NCBI GenBank assembly: GCA_964486335.1
Contig: CAZAMB010000012.1
Coordinates: 97,091-161,090, forward strand
From: CAZAMB01 sp964486335
Lineage (GTDB): Bacteria > Planctomycetota > Phycisphaerae > UBA1845
Length of the DNA stretch: 64,000 bases
Direction: 5' to 3'
Part shown: in pieces, positions 1 through 7,905 of the stretch
Layout of the letters: each line of letters starts with the position of its first letter
How positions within the stretch are numbered: the stretch's first letter is position 1
Notes under the pieces: generated by a model
What the model was told of the DNA's origin: nothing
The model's input: only the letters and a program-made list of their open reading frames with translations
Databases searched by the model: none
Program-made: the position numbers and the translations under genes

Positions 1-196
1 CCGCAAAATGACAGCGCACAAAGACCAGCCGAAATCGCACATCCAGCGAAAACAGCGCATCGATGTCGCCGCTGCCGGAAGCCGCCTTCGACCCCACGGC
101 CAGCAACTGCCGCGCCCGCACGGCCGCCAGTTCCGTGTTTTGCTCGGCAATCACCGCCTCCGCCGTTCCCATGATCGTGTTCATGTCGCGAGGCAT
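1..196 (-). CDS. Partial phage structural-module protein, unrecognised (N-terminal 65 residues)
   Basis: This gene continues past the left edge of the window. It reads from an ATG at 196 without a stop (MPRDMNTIMGTAEAV...), and the start is preceded by a GGAGAG Shine-Dalgarno at a good distance. It begins three bases after the stop of the gene at 199-645, so the two are translationally linked in the head/neck operon. The visible part is Ala-rich and probably helical (AVIAEQNTELAAVRARQLL). I do not recognise the family; its place after the capsid and neck genes suggests a neck or tail component, which is inference only. Confidence 0.55.
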   Translation of the reverse strand, partial: MPRDMNTIMGTAEAVIAEQNTELAAVRARQLLAVGSKAASGSGDIDALFSLDVRFRLVFVRCHFA

Positions 197-198
197 GG

Positions 199-645
199 TC
201 AGCTCTCCACTGCGTCTATGATGTGTTCTGCCAGTGTCTCGCCTGAGGCAATTGGCAGGCGAAACGGCACGCCGATCAGCGGCGACCGACCGTTGTTGAG
301 CGACGGAATGGTCACCGTCGCATCACCGACAAAAATAATATTGCTCAGCGTTCGCGTTCGCTTCTGGCCGCTCGCCCGGTAGCGAACCATCAGATCGATT
401 TCATCGGTCAGCGAAAGAAGCGTTTCCGCCGCCGAACCGTCGTGTGAAAACACCACGCCCGACACGCGTTGCACGCCGCGAGCAAACGTTCCCAGCGGAC
501 CGGCCTCGCCGTCGTCGCCTGAAAACGGAACCGCCTCCACACCCGGCTTGTACACCACGCTGTGAACGCCCTCGATCGCGGTTTCGGTGAACGGCGACGA
601 CCGCAGTTTCACGCTCGCCCCTCGTGTTGCCAGAATCCAGATCAC
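199..645 (-). CDS. Phage neck/tail-type protein, unrecognised
   Basis: A 148-residue protein starting at a GTG (645) with a CGAGGA Shine-Dalgarno eight bases upstream. It lies between a gene resembling Mu-type neck proteins and the partial gene at the window edge, in the same direction and with tight spacing downstream. The sequence is beta-rich and has no signal peptide or membrane segment. It could be a head-tail joining or tail-completion protein by position, but I see no diagnostic motif. An octamer-periodic hairpin element separates it from the preceding gene. Confidence 0.55.
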   Translation of the reverse strand: MIWILATRGASVKLRSSPFTETAIEGVHSVVYKPGVEAVPFSGDDGEAGPLGTFARGVQRVSGVVFSHDGSAAETLLSLTDEIDLMVRYRASGQKRTRTLSNIIFVGDATVTIPSLNNGRSPLIGVPFRLPIASGETLAEHIIDAVES

Positions 646-710
646 GGTTCATTCCTCGCGGCAGCAATCCGCCGAACGAAAATATTTTGGTTTTTGCATT
701 GCCCATATCG

Positions 711-788
711 TGATTTGGTGATGTAGTGGTATGGTAATGTACACACTTGCAATATCACCATATCACCACTTCGTCACATCGTCAGATG
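711..788. repeat. Octamer-periodic inverted-repeat element E1
   Basis: The left arm (711-742) reads as four 8-base units of the type TGxTxTGG; the right arm (749-788) reads as five units of the type xCCAxxTC, which are the reverse complement of the left-arm theme. The element therefore forms an imperfect hairpin. It overlaps the stop codon (782-784) of the gene at 782-1261 and sits at its 3' end. Similar elements lie at 2971-3052, 3859-3960, 6741-6780, 20741-20826 and 63516-63611. Confidence 0.75.
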
Positions 789-1261
789 CCCTCACGATTC
801 TCTTCTCGCTTCACTCTGACGACCATTCCGATCGTGCCCGTGGCCGTTGCGACCCGCGTGCCCGACGCCGCCTTCGGCTCATCAACCGTCCATGCGCGAT
901 CATCAAACCCATCCGCTCCGTCCATCACACCCGTGTCGCGCAGACTGTCGAGATAGTCATCCACCGCACCGATTCGATCGAGCAGCGGACTCATTGCGTC
1001 GTCACCGTCCACGTCGATCGTGATTCGCAGCTCGAGCGTCACCTCGACCAGCCGATCGTCGTCCACCACATCGACTGACCGCGTCCGTGCGACCCGCGTT
1101 GTCATCAACGGCCTGGGCAGGCGATCCGATTCAGCCGTTCCGATCGCGATCCGCCGAAACGGAGCGGCCGGCGTCGGCGGATCGGCGATCAACCCCGCGC
1201 GCAATTGGTCGACGAGCGCGGTGACTGCGGCCTTGATCGTCGTTCGGTTCGGTGTCGGCAT
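782..1261 (-). CDS. Phage neck-type protein, possibly gp37-like
   Basis: A 159-residue protein with ATG at 1261 and GGGAG six bases upstream. The N-terminus has a short amphipathic helix (TTIKAAVTALVDQLRAGL) followed by a beta-rich body in which alternating acidic and hydrophobic residues (VDVVDDDRLVEVTLELRI) resemble small head-tail connector proteins. In Mu-like phages a protein of this size follows the DUF1320 gene, as here, so a neck or completion role fits. The stop codon lies inside an octamer repeat element, which could have replaced the native 3' end. Family assignment is tentative. Confidence 0.5.
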   Translation of the reverse strand: MPTPNRTTIKAAVTALVDQLRAGLIADPPTPAAPFRRIAIGTAESDRLPRPLMTTRVARTRSVDVVDDDRLVEVTLELRITIDVDGDDAMSPLLDRIGAVDDYLDSLRDTGVMDGADGFDDRAWTVDEPKAASGTRVATATGTIGMVVRVKREENREGI

Positions 1262-1464
1262 GATTCACTCCCATCACCGATTTGAAAAACTGTCTTCGTC
1301 GCGTGGCGCCGGTTTCCGACCTGTGCGAAAAGGTCTTGAAAACCCGAGCCACGCTGGTGACGCAAAACGCCCCGAAAAGGGACGAATACGAAACATGGAA
1401 TGTGATTGCCGCGCAATCGTCGAGCGTCCGGTCGCGCTCTCGAAATCCATTTCATTCCGCATTG

Positions 1465-1908
1465 TCAATGACCTTCCAATTCGTCGCGCGAAAGCAGTCG
1501 TTCGCTCCCCAAAACTTCCGCGATCGGCCCGCGCGAAGTCGGTCCCGGCAGGTCGCCCGTTGCGGGCAGCGCGACCGTCCCGTCCGCGATCCGCCGCAGC
1601 CATTCGATCGTCTCGTCGCGTCGTCGTCTCGCGTCTTCACCCACCGGCGGTCGCCGAAGCCGCAGCCGATACTCCGCTAGATCGAGCGCTACGCTCTTCA
1701 GCAATCCGGCAAGTTCCGGATGCGCGACCAAATCGATCGGCGTCGCGTGGCGGAAGGCGAGATAACTGTCCAGCTCGCCTTCCGCCGCCGCACGCGCTTC
1801 ATTGACCACGTCCTCGTCCGCCGCGCCGTCGCCGTCGTCATCGGACAAGTGGACGTACCCCGCGTGGCCCAGCCGCAATTCAATGTCGGAATTGGTGATG
1901 TAGTTCAT
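1465..1908 (-). CDS. DUF1320 (Mu gp36-like) protein
   Basis: A 147-residue protein. I chose the ATG at 1908 (MNYITNSDIELRLG) because the family typically begins with a short Y-I-T segment like this one, and because upstream codons overlap the end of the capsid gene. The acidic segment DDDGDGAADEDVVNEARAA is followed by YLAFRHATPIDLVAHPELAGLLKSVALDLAEYRLR, which matches the usual DUF1320 layout of a helical region with a conserved hydrophobic patch. It follows the major capsid gene, as gp36 does in Mu-like phages. The role is head-tail assembly by position. Confidence 0.7.
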   Translation of the reverse strand: MNYITNSDIELRLGHAGYVHLSDDDGDGAADEDVVNEARAAAEGELDSYLAFRHATPIDLVAHPELAGLLKSVALDLAEYRLRLRRPPVGEDARRRRDETIEWLRRIADGTVALPATGDLPGPTSRGPIAEVLGSERLLSRDELEGH

Positions 1909-1951
1909 GTCCGTTCGACTCTCGAAAGCAGACCGCGAATGACTCGATCCA

Positions 1952-2875
1952 TCACGTCGGCGACGTGAACCCCATGCGAACGGCAAACTGCCAGTACCCG
2001 TAGGCGATCCGGTAGCGCGCTCGCACGCCGTAGAGGAACTTCTCGCGGCGGAAGCCTTCGTCGCTCTCCTCGGTCAATGCGGTGAACTCCACCGGCTCGC
2101 GATCCTGGAAGATGAACGGCCGGATCACACCGTCGGTCTTCAGCAGGTACCACTTGCTCGCATCGGTCAGCCACGGGAACGCGATGATCCGCGCTGCGCC
2201 CTGCACCGCGTTGGCGGTGCCGCCCACGATCGTCGCGCTCACGGCCTCCAGCGCCGTGACGAACATCGTCGTCGGTACCACGCAAACCAGCCCCGTCGCC
2301 GAGATCGCCATCGGTTCGCCCTGATCGTCCTTGAAAGCCAGCATGGCGCCGATGCCGGACTTCAGCGCGGCCTTGAACTCTTCCACGGTCGCGTCGTCGG
2401 GATCGATCGCCGTGCTCGTCAGCTTGTTGTCCTGCGTTCCCGACGCGCCCGACGAGTGTGCGTCGTTGAAGAACGACACACCGTCGTAACTGTTGAACCC
2501 CGACGACTCTCCATTCACGAGCAACTGAGAAATGAGATAGTCCTTGTGCGTCGCGGCCCGAGCGGCCAGTTCGCCGATGCGAATACGGATCTGCCCGGTT
2601 TTGTCGTCGGCAATCTCGTCGCGATCGACCTCGAGCGTCGATTCGTATTTGAGGTTCTCGACCGAGTACGATTCGCCGCCGACGCCGCGCGCCACGCGTC
2701 CCGACCCCCACTCGCGCATGCGCGGCAGCGAGCCGAGCCACTTGTAGGTTTCGCTTTCGCTATTGGACTGAATTCGCGTGGCCAGGTCTTGAAAATAAGT
2801 GGCGGCGGCGCCAAATCGATCGAAGAACTCACTCCGAAGTCCCTTGGTCAATAGTCCCGTGTTAACAACAGCCAT
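1952..2875 (-). CDS. Mu gpT-like major capsid protein
   Basis: A 307-residue protein, close to the usual gpT length. The ATG at 2875 has GGGGAAT five bases upstream. The N-terminal part (MAVVNTGLLTKGLRSEFFDRF) and the block KYESTLEVDRDEIADDKTGQI are typical of Mu-like major head subunits, and the C-terminal half contains RPFIFQDREPVEFTAL and the Y-G-V-RARY segment common to gpT proteins. It follows the protease and decoration-like genes, in the usual order for Mu-like heads. It would assemble into the icosahedral shell after protease-dependent maturation. Confidence 0.88.
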   Translation of the reverse strand: MAVVNTGLLTKGLRSEFFDRFGAAATYFQDLATRIQSNSESETYKWLGSLPRMREWGSGRVARGVGGESYSVENLKYESTLEVDRDEIADDKTGQIRIRIGELAARAATHKDYLISQLLVNGESSGFNSYDGVSFFNDAHSSGASGTQDNKLTSTAIDPDDATVEEFKAALKSGIGAMLAFKDDQGEPMAISATGLVCVVPTTMFVTALEAVSATIVGGTANAVQGAARIIAFPWLTDASKWYLLKTDGVIRPFIFQDREPVEFTALTEESDEGFRREKFLYGVRARYRIAYGYWQFAVRMGFTSPT

Positions 2876-2970
2876 TGGTCATTCCCCTTGTGTCATGCAG
2901 GTGCAACCTGCGTGTCTATCAGTCGTTCCCACGCACTGCAATGCCTCGTATCACTGTAATCCGACCATAT

Positions 2971-3052
2971 AGTGAAGTGGCAATATGGTGATTTGGCGCT
3001 ATCGCAACAATGTCCACGATTACATCACTACATCGCCATATCACCACTTGCC
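2971..3052. repeat. Octamer-periodic inverted-repeat element E2
   Basis: The left arm runs 2971-3002 (units such as AGTGAAGT, GGCAATAT, GGTGATTT) and the right arm 3021-3052 (units such as TACATCAC, TACATCGC, CATATCAC). The right arm carries the reverse complement of the left-arm theme. It lies between the decoration-like gene (stop at 3069) and the capsid gene (start 2875). Its place just 3' of a gene matches E1 and E3. Confidence 0.75.
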
Positions 3053-3068
3053 CCAATGCCTCGTTCGT

Positions 3069-3833
3069 CTACACATAATCCACTTCGACGATAAACGGTC
3101 CGGGATTCGCGGTGGTTCCGTTGGTGATCGCCACCGTCATGACGAATCCTGCGGTAGCGCCCGCGTTGCTCACCGCGCCGAGGTCCTTGCTTGCGTTGGC
3201 CGCCGGGAACGTATTCGTTGCGTTGAACGTGGCACTGACCACGGTTCCCGCGTCGGTGGCAATGGCGACGACGCACGTGTTGGCATTGTCGATGCCCGCC
3301 GCGGCCGTGGCCTGATTCACCACGCGGGCGGCAACAATCCAACCGGCAAACGCGAACGAATGAACCGCCCGCGCCGCGATATCAGCTCCCGCCGAAAGGT
3401 CTTCCACGACATGCGTGACGGTCTTGATGCTTGCGCGATGCGGGTCGATGCGCAGTATGATGGACCCCGACGAGGGCACGTCCTGCACGACGCCAACGTA
3501 GGAATTGCCAGCGCAAGAAAAAGTCAATGTGTCGTCCGCCGACGCGAACACCGGCCGACCGACATGAGCAATGGTCGCTCCCGCCAACGGCAGCCCGAAG
3601 TCGCCCTCGGTATAGATGCGGACCGATATCGAGCCGTTGGCGCCGGCGGAGTTGTCGATTTCCTCATAAGCGATGCCGGCGAAGCGGTCACCGGCCGTCA
3701 GCGGCTGGGCGTAGCCGGACGAGTTGACGCCGACCAGTGCGCCTTTGTAGATGCGCTTGGTCGCCGCGACCGGGAGCGCCCGCAGCTCCTGATCGACGTA
3801 ATGATCCACTTCACGGTTTTTGGTCAATGCCAT
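3069..3833 (-). CDS. Phage capsid decoration-like protein (DUF2190-like N-terminus)
   Basis: A 254-residue protein with ATG at 3833 and GGAGC eight bases upstream. The N-terminal 110 residues (KRIYKGALVGVNSSGYAQPLTAGDRFAGIAYEE, split by short loops) look like the beta-tulip head decoration and DUF2190 proteins found next to capsid genes. The C-terminal part is Ala/Thr/Asn-rich and beta-forming, with no known motif, and may be an added surface domain. It sits between the protease and major capsid genes, where Mu-like phages place a small head protein. The role is capsid stabilisation by family and position. Confidence 0.6.
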   Translation of the reverse strand: MALTKNREVDHYVDQELRALPVAATKRIYKGALVGVNSSGYAQPLTAGDRFAGIAYEEIDNSAGANGSISVRIYTEGDFGLPLAGATIAHVGRPVFASADDTLTFSCAGNSYVGVVQDVPSSGSIILRIDPHRASIKTVTHVVEDLSAGADIAARAVHSFAFAGWIVAARVVNQATAAAGIDNANTCVVAIATDAGTVVSATFNATNTFPAANASKDLGAVSNAGATAGFVMTVAITNGTTANPGPFIVEVDYV

Positions 3834-3858
3834 GTTCGACTGCTCCTTTTGTTTTCCC

Positions 3859-3960
3859 TATGGTGATTTTGTGATTTGGTGATGTGGTCACGGAACCGGA
3901 TGACTTGCAAAGGCGTCAGTCAATCACCATGTCATCACATCGCCAAATCACTACATACCA
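3859..3960. repeat. Octamer-periodic inverted-repeat element E3
   Basis: The left arm (3859-3890) has four 8-base units of the type TxTGGTGA. The right arm (3921-3960) has five units in register with the complementary theme (CAATCACC and relatives). It fills the gap between the decoration-like gene and the protease gene and covers the protease stop codon (3951-3953). Confidence 0.75.
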
Positions 3961-4901
3961 GTTCTCACCGCGTCGGCGATGTAGGCCTCTTCGCTGGTAA
4001 GTCCCGACAGTGTTCGGTTTCCGCGAAACTCCGTTCGCGCCCGCGCGGCGATCGCTCGACGGTTTCGCCCGCCGGCGTCACTCGCGTGCGGCGCTGTCGT
4101 CGCGCCGGGCCGGACGATCACCGGCGCGGTCGCCAGCCATTCGTCGAACAGCGCCTCGTCGCGGGCGATCAGCGCCTCGGCCCAGCCTCGCTGCGCGGCC
4201 GCGAGCTTGCCCGATCGCATGGCCTCGACCACGCGCTCCTCGACGCGCCGCGCGAGCGCCGAAAGCCGCAACTCGACCAGCCGTTTGCCGGCCACCGCGA
4301 GCACGGTTTCGCGATCACTCGAAGGCGGCAGACGCAGTTCATCGCGGAGAACGCACAATGTCGCGTCCGACTCCTCCGCAGTGTCAGTACACGGCACTGC
4401 GTCCCGGTTGACGATCGGCTTCATGCCCACAATCGCCGGTTTGTTGGTCAGCGCGGCCGAGTGGATGGCCGCCAGCTTGCGGTCGCTCTTGCGCACCACC
4501 GCGACCGGCGAGAGGTAGCGATATTCCCGCGACGCGAGCATGTCGCGCGCCTGGTCGGTCCATTCGATGTCGGCGAGCAGCCCGACGCCCGGCTCCGCCG
4601 AAATCCCCTTGATCCACCCCGCCGCCGGCGCCTGTCCGCTGGGCGAGGCGAATTCGCCGCCGAGCGTCTGATGCTCGTAGTCGATGGGCAGGTCGGTGGC
4701 GTGCTCTTCGAACGCGGCCACGACCAGCAGGGCGGATTCCTCATCCACCACGAAGTCGCCGCTGGAGCTCTCCACGCGCCCCCACGGCGCGAGAAGCACT
4801 TTTTCGGGCACGGAGTCGGTCGGCAGGGCGGTCGAGCGCAGCGGCCGCACTTCGCTCATCTCATTCGTCGTTTGTCGATTGGTGCTCATGTTCGTTCGCA
4901 T
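3951..4901 (-). CDS. Mu gpI-like phage head protease/scaffold
   Basis: A 316-residue protein. The region LPIDYEHQT, then APAAGWIKGI, YRYLSPVAVV and SAALTNKPAIVGM is the recognisable signature of Mu gpI-type capsid maturation proteases, in the usual order. The C-terminal part, Ala/Arg/Glu-rich and helical, would act as internal scaffold. The start could be the ATG at 4901 or the in-frame ATG at 4889; neither has an ideal Shine-Dalgarno. The last codons lie inside octamer element E3, so the C-terminus may have been altered by that element. It sits between portal and decoration genes. Confidence 0.85.
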   Translation of the reverse strand: MRTNMSTNRQTTNEMSEVRPLRSTALPTDSVPEKVLLAPWGRVESSSGDFVVDEESALLVVAAFEEHATDLPIDYEHQTLGGEFASPSGQAPAAGWIKGISAEPGVGLLADIEWTDQARDMLASREYRYLSPVAVVRKSDRKLAAIHSAALTNKPAIVGMKPIVNRDAVPCTDTAEESDATLCVLRDELRLPPSSDRETVLAVAGKRLVELRLSALARRVEERVVEAMRSGKLAAAQRGWAEALIARDEALFDEWLATAPVIVRPGATTAPHASDAGGRNRRAIAARARTEFRGNRTLSGLTSEEAYIADAVRTGM

Positions 4902-4923
4902 CTCCGATTCAACTTGTCCCTAC

Positions 4924-4960
4924 ACCTTCAATATCATCCGGGGCGCGCGCCGCGGACGCG
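4924..4960. repeat. GC-rich repeat with CATCCGGGGCGCGCGCC core, copy 1
   Basis: The core CATCCGGGGCGCGCGCC with a preceding AAT-rich stretch recurs at 7639-7672, just upstream of the terminase. Copy 1 lies between the protease start and the portal stop. The inner GGCGCGCGCC is self-complementary. Function is unknown. Confidence 0.5.
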
Positions 4961-4971
4961 CCAACGAGCGA

Positions 4972-6258
4972 TCACCCCTTGGTGCCAGGCAGCGCGTCGC
5001 CATCGGCGGCATCAGGTCCGACGCCCAACGCTTCTCGCGCCCAGGACCGCGACACGTTCAATCCCAACTGATTCACCGCCACGGAGAGCACGTCGGCGAG
5101 TTCACGAACGCCTCCGGTTTGTCGCGGACGACGAACGAAGTGCGGCGCGGGCGCATCCGGCCCGAACTGCAATCGCGTGATCGGCGCGAGCAGGTCGCGG
5201 CGAAGCGTTCTCGCTTCGTTGTGAATGTCGTCGGCGAGAATGTCGTCGCGGACGGCCTCGTGGACCCGTGCGGCCGCGACCGATCCACTCTGCCCGGCGA
5301 TGTCCGTGGTAAGCGTCTGACCCAGCCAGGCCTTGCTCATTTCGCGGTTGAGGAAGTCGAGCAGCCGCTCGTAGGGCGGGATACTTCCGCCTTTGGTCTC
5401 GATGATCTGAAGCTCCACCGCGCGACTGAAGATGCCTGCGGCGTTGCTGCCGAGTGATTCGAGCATGCGCAGCAGTTCTCGTTTTTCGTCGGGCGTGGCC
5501 GAGGGTTCGTAGCGGGCGATGCGGACGGGCATGCCGAAGACTTCCGCGTAGATCATCCAGTCTTTGAGCGAGAGGTTCTTGGCGAGGTAGGCCATGGCCG
5601 TCACGCGCAGCAGGCCGCCGCGCTGGGGGTGACCCGATGAGGCGTGAGGCGCGTGGACGATGAACTTGTTCGGTGGCGGTTCGATGCCGTCGCGCGGCTC
5701 GGCGTCGGTGAGAATGCGGAGGCGGTCGAGTTCGTCGAAGGTGATGCGGCTGAAATCGACAGGGAGGATTTCGACGGGTCGCAGTGCGCCATTGCGGGCG
5801 TCCCAGACGATTTCGGCGACGGCGATGTTGCGTCCGACGGCTAGGGCAAGGTGTCGGAGCGACTCGTCAAATCCGTCGAGGGCTTCCAGAGTTTTTCGAC
5901 AGTGGTCCGCGGCTTCGTCGGCGGCGGCGCCATCAACACCGTCATGAAGATCAGCGGCACTGACGATGCGCCAATCAAGGCCGGTCAGCGCAAGTCGCCG
6001 CGTATTGGCGACCGAATAGAGATGCGCGTCCTTTTCCTCCATTTCCTCGAAGAGCTGCATGGCCGCGGAGAGCGAGCCGGCGTCGGCTTCGCGGAGGATC
6101 GCGGTGAGTCGCGAGGGCGTGAGTCCCGCGCCGGGATAGTCGCGGATGGAATCCTCGGCGCGCGGCACGACCACGCGACCGGGTCTGGGGCGATCGGCCG
6201 ATTTGCGTGCCAGTGCGTTTACGATTCTCTGAAAAACACTGCGTTTCGTGGTGGTCAT
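4972..6258 (-). CDS. DUF935 (Mu gp29-like) portal protein
   Basis: A 428-residue protein, slightly short for Mu-type portals (about 500). The N-terminal segment YPGAGLTPSRLTAILREAD and the block MQLFEEMEEKDAHLYSV then RRLALTGLDW are typical of DUF935, as are FGMPVRIARYE and KAWLGQTLTTD near residues 225 and 305. The portal forms the dodecameric ring through which DNA enters and leaves the head. Its ATG overlaps the terminase stop by one base (TAATG), so translation is coupled. The C-terminus ends soon after the last family motif. Confidence 0.88.
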   Translation of the reverse strand: MTTTKRSVFQRIVNALARKSADRPRPGRVVVPRAEDSIRDYPGAGLTPSRLTAILREADAGSLSAAMQLFEEMEEKDAHLYSVANTRRLALTGLDWRIVSAADLHDGVDGAAADEAADHCRKTLEALDGFDESLRHLALAVGRNIAVAEIVWDARNGALRPVEILPVDFSRITFDELDRLRILTDAEPRDGIEPPPNKFIVHAPHASSGHPQRGGLLRVTAMAYLAKNLSLKDWMIYAEVFGMPVRIARYEPSATPDEKRELLRMLESLGSNAAGIFSRAVELQIIETKGGSIPPYERLLDFLNREMSKAWLGQTLTTDIAGQSGSVAAARVHEAVRDDILADDIHNEARTLRRDLLAPITRLQFGPDAPAPHFVRRPRQTGGVRELADVLSVAVNQLGLNVSRSWAREALGVGPDAADGDALPGTKG

Positions 6259-7640
6259 TACCAGGTTCCCGTTCTTGAGAATTGAATAGGTCTTGCAGTC
6301 AGGTGTTCGATCGCGCCGGGGGACCGTCCGGCGGCGTGAAGCGCGAGCGCGGCGGCCCAGAAGCGGTCGGCATGACTGCCTTCGCGACGCGGCGCGGACA
6401 ACCGGAAATGGCCGGACTCACTCACGGAGCGCTCGACGGAGTGCCAGTCGTTGCGAATGCGCTCGTCGGCGGGAATGCGGATGGTGCGATTCTCGACGGC
6501 GACGCGCAGCGCGACGGCGAGTTGGGACTTGAGCGCGACGGTGAAGACGATGGGCCGCACGCGGAAATCGCCGAAGCTCTCGACGAGCTGCTCGGCCAGT
6601 TGCATGCCGAGTCCGCCCGCATCGATGCAGCACCCGCGGACGTTCGCAAGCGAAAGCAATTCACTCAGGACGTCGAACTGTTCACGAAACGGCGCGGCGG
6701 AGAGTTCGATGAGAGCGACGGTGCGAAGCAGAGCGAAGACATTTGGTGAATTGGCCATGTGGTGAAGTGGTGACTGGGTCGTTGATTCTTCGGAATCACG
6801 TGCGAAGACCCAGATGACGGTGAGATCGCGGAGGCGGCCTACGTCGACCCCGACGAAGAGGTCGCGCGATTCGCAGGCGAGCGGCGCAACGCGGTCGAAC
6901 GCGACGAGCGTCGGGTCGGCACAAGCGGCGATTTGCTCATATGTGAGAAACACGGTCGATTCGTCGAGGAATTCGCAGAGGAACTCCTGTCGAAAGAGTT
7001 CGTCGTCGCCCATGGCCGCGCGGATTTCCTCGATGTCGACGTTGAGTCCGCGAGCGACAGCGTCGGGCAGCGTGATCGTGCTCGTCGCGAAGCGCGGATT
7101 GTCGCGAAGCTCGTGGAACATGTTGGAGCAACCCTTGGGCGTGGAGGCGATGTCGAGTTCGCCGTCGCCGCGAAGGAGCGTGGGGAACATGGCCGCCCAG
7201 ATGTCGCGGTCGGCGACGTGCATGGCGAATTCGTCGAGGAGCACGTCGCCGGTGAAGCCGCGGGCGGTCTGCGGATTGGCGGGCAGGCCAATGATGCGCA
7301 CGCCGCCGGGCAGGGTGATTTCGAGATGCCGGGCCGTCAGCGAATCAAACGAGCGGTCGCCGTGGTATTCGGCGGCGATCTTGAGAGCCTGACAATGCTG
7401 GCGGGCTTTTTCCATGAGTTCGCGGCTTTGACGCTCGCCGGCAGAGAGAAAGATCTGGTTGCGTCGGCGGGCGAGTCCGCGAAGAATGCGGCGCAGCGAC
7501 TTGGTAAAGCTCTTGCCGGTCTGCCTTGCCCAGCAATTCCAGCGGAAGCGATCGCGGGCTTCGACATCGTCGCGCTGGTAGTCAAGCAGCGGGACGATGG
7601 GGCGCGGCCTCGCGGGTTCGGATGGGACATATCGTCTCAC
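6258..7640 (-). CDS. Mu-like phage terminase large subunit
   Basis: A 460-residue packaging motor. Walker A is WARQTGKSF (near residue 40), Walker B is VLLDEFAM (near residue 135), and the nuclease domain has a GVDVGRLRDL motif (near 270) with later acidic residues. Together these match Mu gp28-type terminases. The start shown is a GTG at 7640 without a clear Shine-Dalgarno, so it is uncertain. The segment STTQSPLHHMANSPNVF, between a nuclease strand and the next strand, is encoded by an octamer-periodic repeat (6741-6780) and looks like an in-frame insertion. No small terminase gene is adjacent. Confidence 0.88.
   Translation of the reverse strand: MRRYVPSEPARPRPIVPLLDYQRDDVEARDRFRWNCWARQTGKSFTKSLRRILRGLARRRNQIFLSAGERQSRELMEKARQHCQALKIAAEYHGDRSFDSLTARHLEITLPGGVRIIGLPANPQTARGFTGDVLLDEFAMHVADRDIWAAMFPTLLRGDGELDIASTPKGCSNMFHELRDNPRFATSTITLPDAVARGLNVDIEEIRAAMGDDELFRQEFLCEFLDESTVFLTYEQIAACADPTLVAFDRVAPLACESRDLFVGVDVGRLRDLTVIWVFARDSEESTTQSPLHHMANSPNVFALLRTVALIELSAAPFREQFDVLSELLSLANVRGCCIDAGGLGMQLAEQLVESFGDFRVRPIVFTVALKSQLAVALRVAVENRTIRIPADERIRNDWHSVERSVSESGHFRLSAPRREGSHADRFWAAALALHAAGRSPGAIEHLTARPIQFSRTGTW
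6741..6780. repeat. Octamer array E4 inside the terminase gene
   Basis: Five consecutive 8-base units (ATTTGGTG, AATTGGCC and three relatives) lie in register and match the left-arm theme of E1-E3. It is translated in frame within the terminase. Three octamers make exactly eight codons, so arrays of this type can be accommodated without a frameshift if the total length is right. Confidence 0.7.
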
Positions 7641-7672
7641 ACCCTAAATAACATCCGGGGCGCGCGCCGGAA
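7639..7672. repeat. GC-rich repeat with CATCCGGGGCGCGCGCC core, copy 2
   Basis: A second copy of the repeat at 4924-4960, placed directly upstream of the terminase start. The match covers the AAT-rich flank and the whole GC core. Confidence 0.5.
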
Positions 7673-7770
7673 GAGGATTGGAGAGAGATCGGGTAGTGGC
7701 CGGGACGGTGAACTGGCGGCGCGGGCCGGTGGGCGGATTTCAGGCGGGGGGAATGGGCGGGAGTGCACGA

Positions 7771-7839
7771 CCCCCCTGCGGTCCCCCCATGGTAAGGGGG
7801 GGAGGCGCAGGGCCGCGCGGACTGAAGTCCGCGGCTCGC
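7771..7839. repeat. Composite of C-run/G-run palindrome and GAGCCGCG palindrome
   Basis: The first part (7771-7807) has two C6 runs followed by a G6 run and can fold into a strong hairpin. The second part (7813-7839) is one half-element of the GAGCCGCG palindrome family, with stem GGAC, loop TGAA, stem GTCC. The same two families occur side by side inside alaS at 22841-22906. It occupies the gap between the phage module and the metalloprotease gene. Confidence 0.75.
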
Positions 7840-7905
7840 TACGACAGGATTAAGATGGCACCGAAGGAACGCCAGCAAAACGTTAGGAAATTCCGTCCGT
7901 GCGTT

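Noticed and set aside
3876..5180. Long plus-strand frame of 434 codons
   Set aside because: It runs antisense to the gpI-like protease and portal genes and has Arg/His-rich shadow composition with no recognisable domain.
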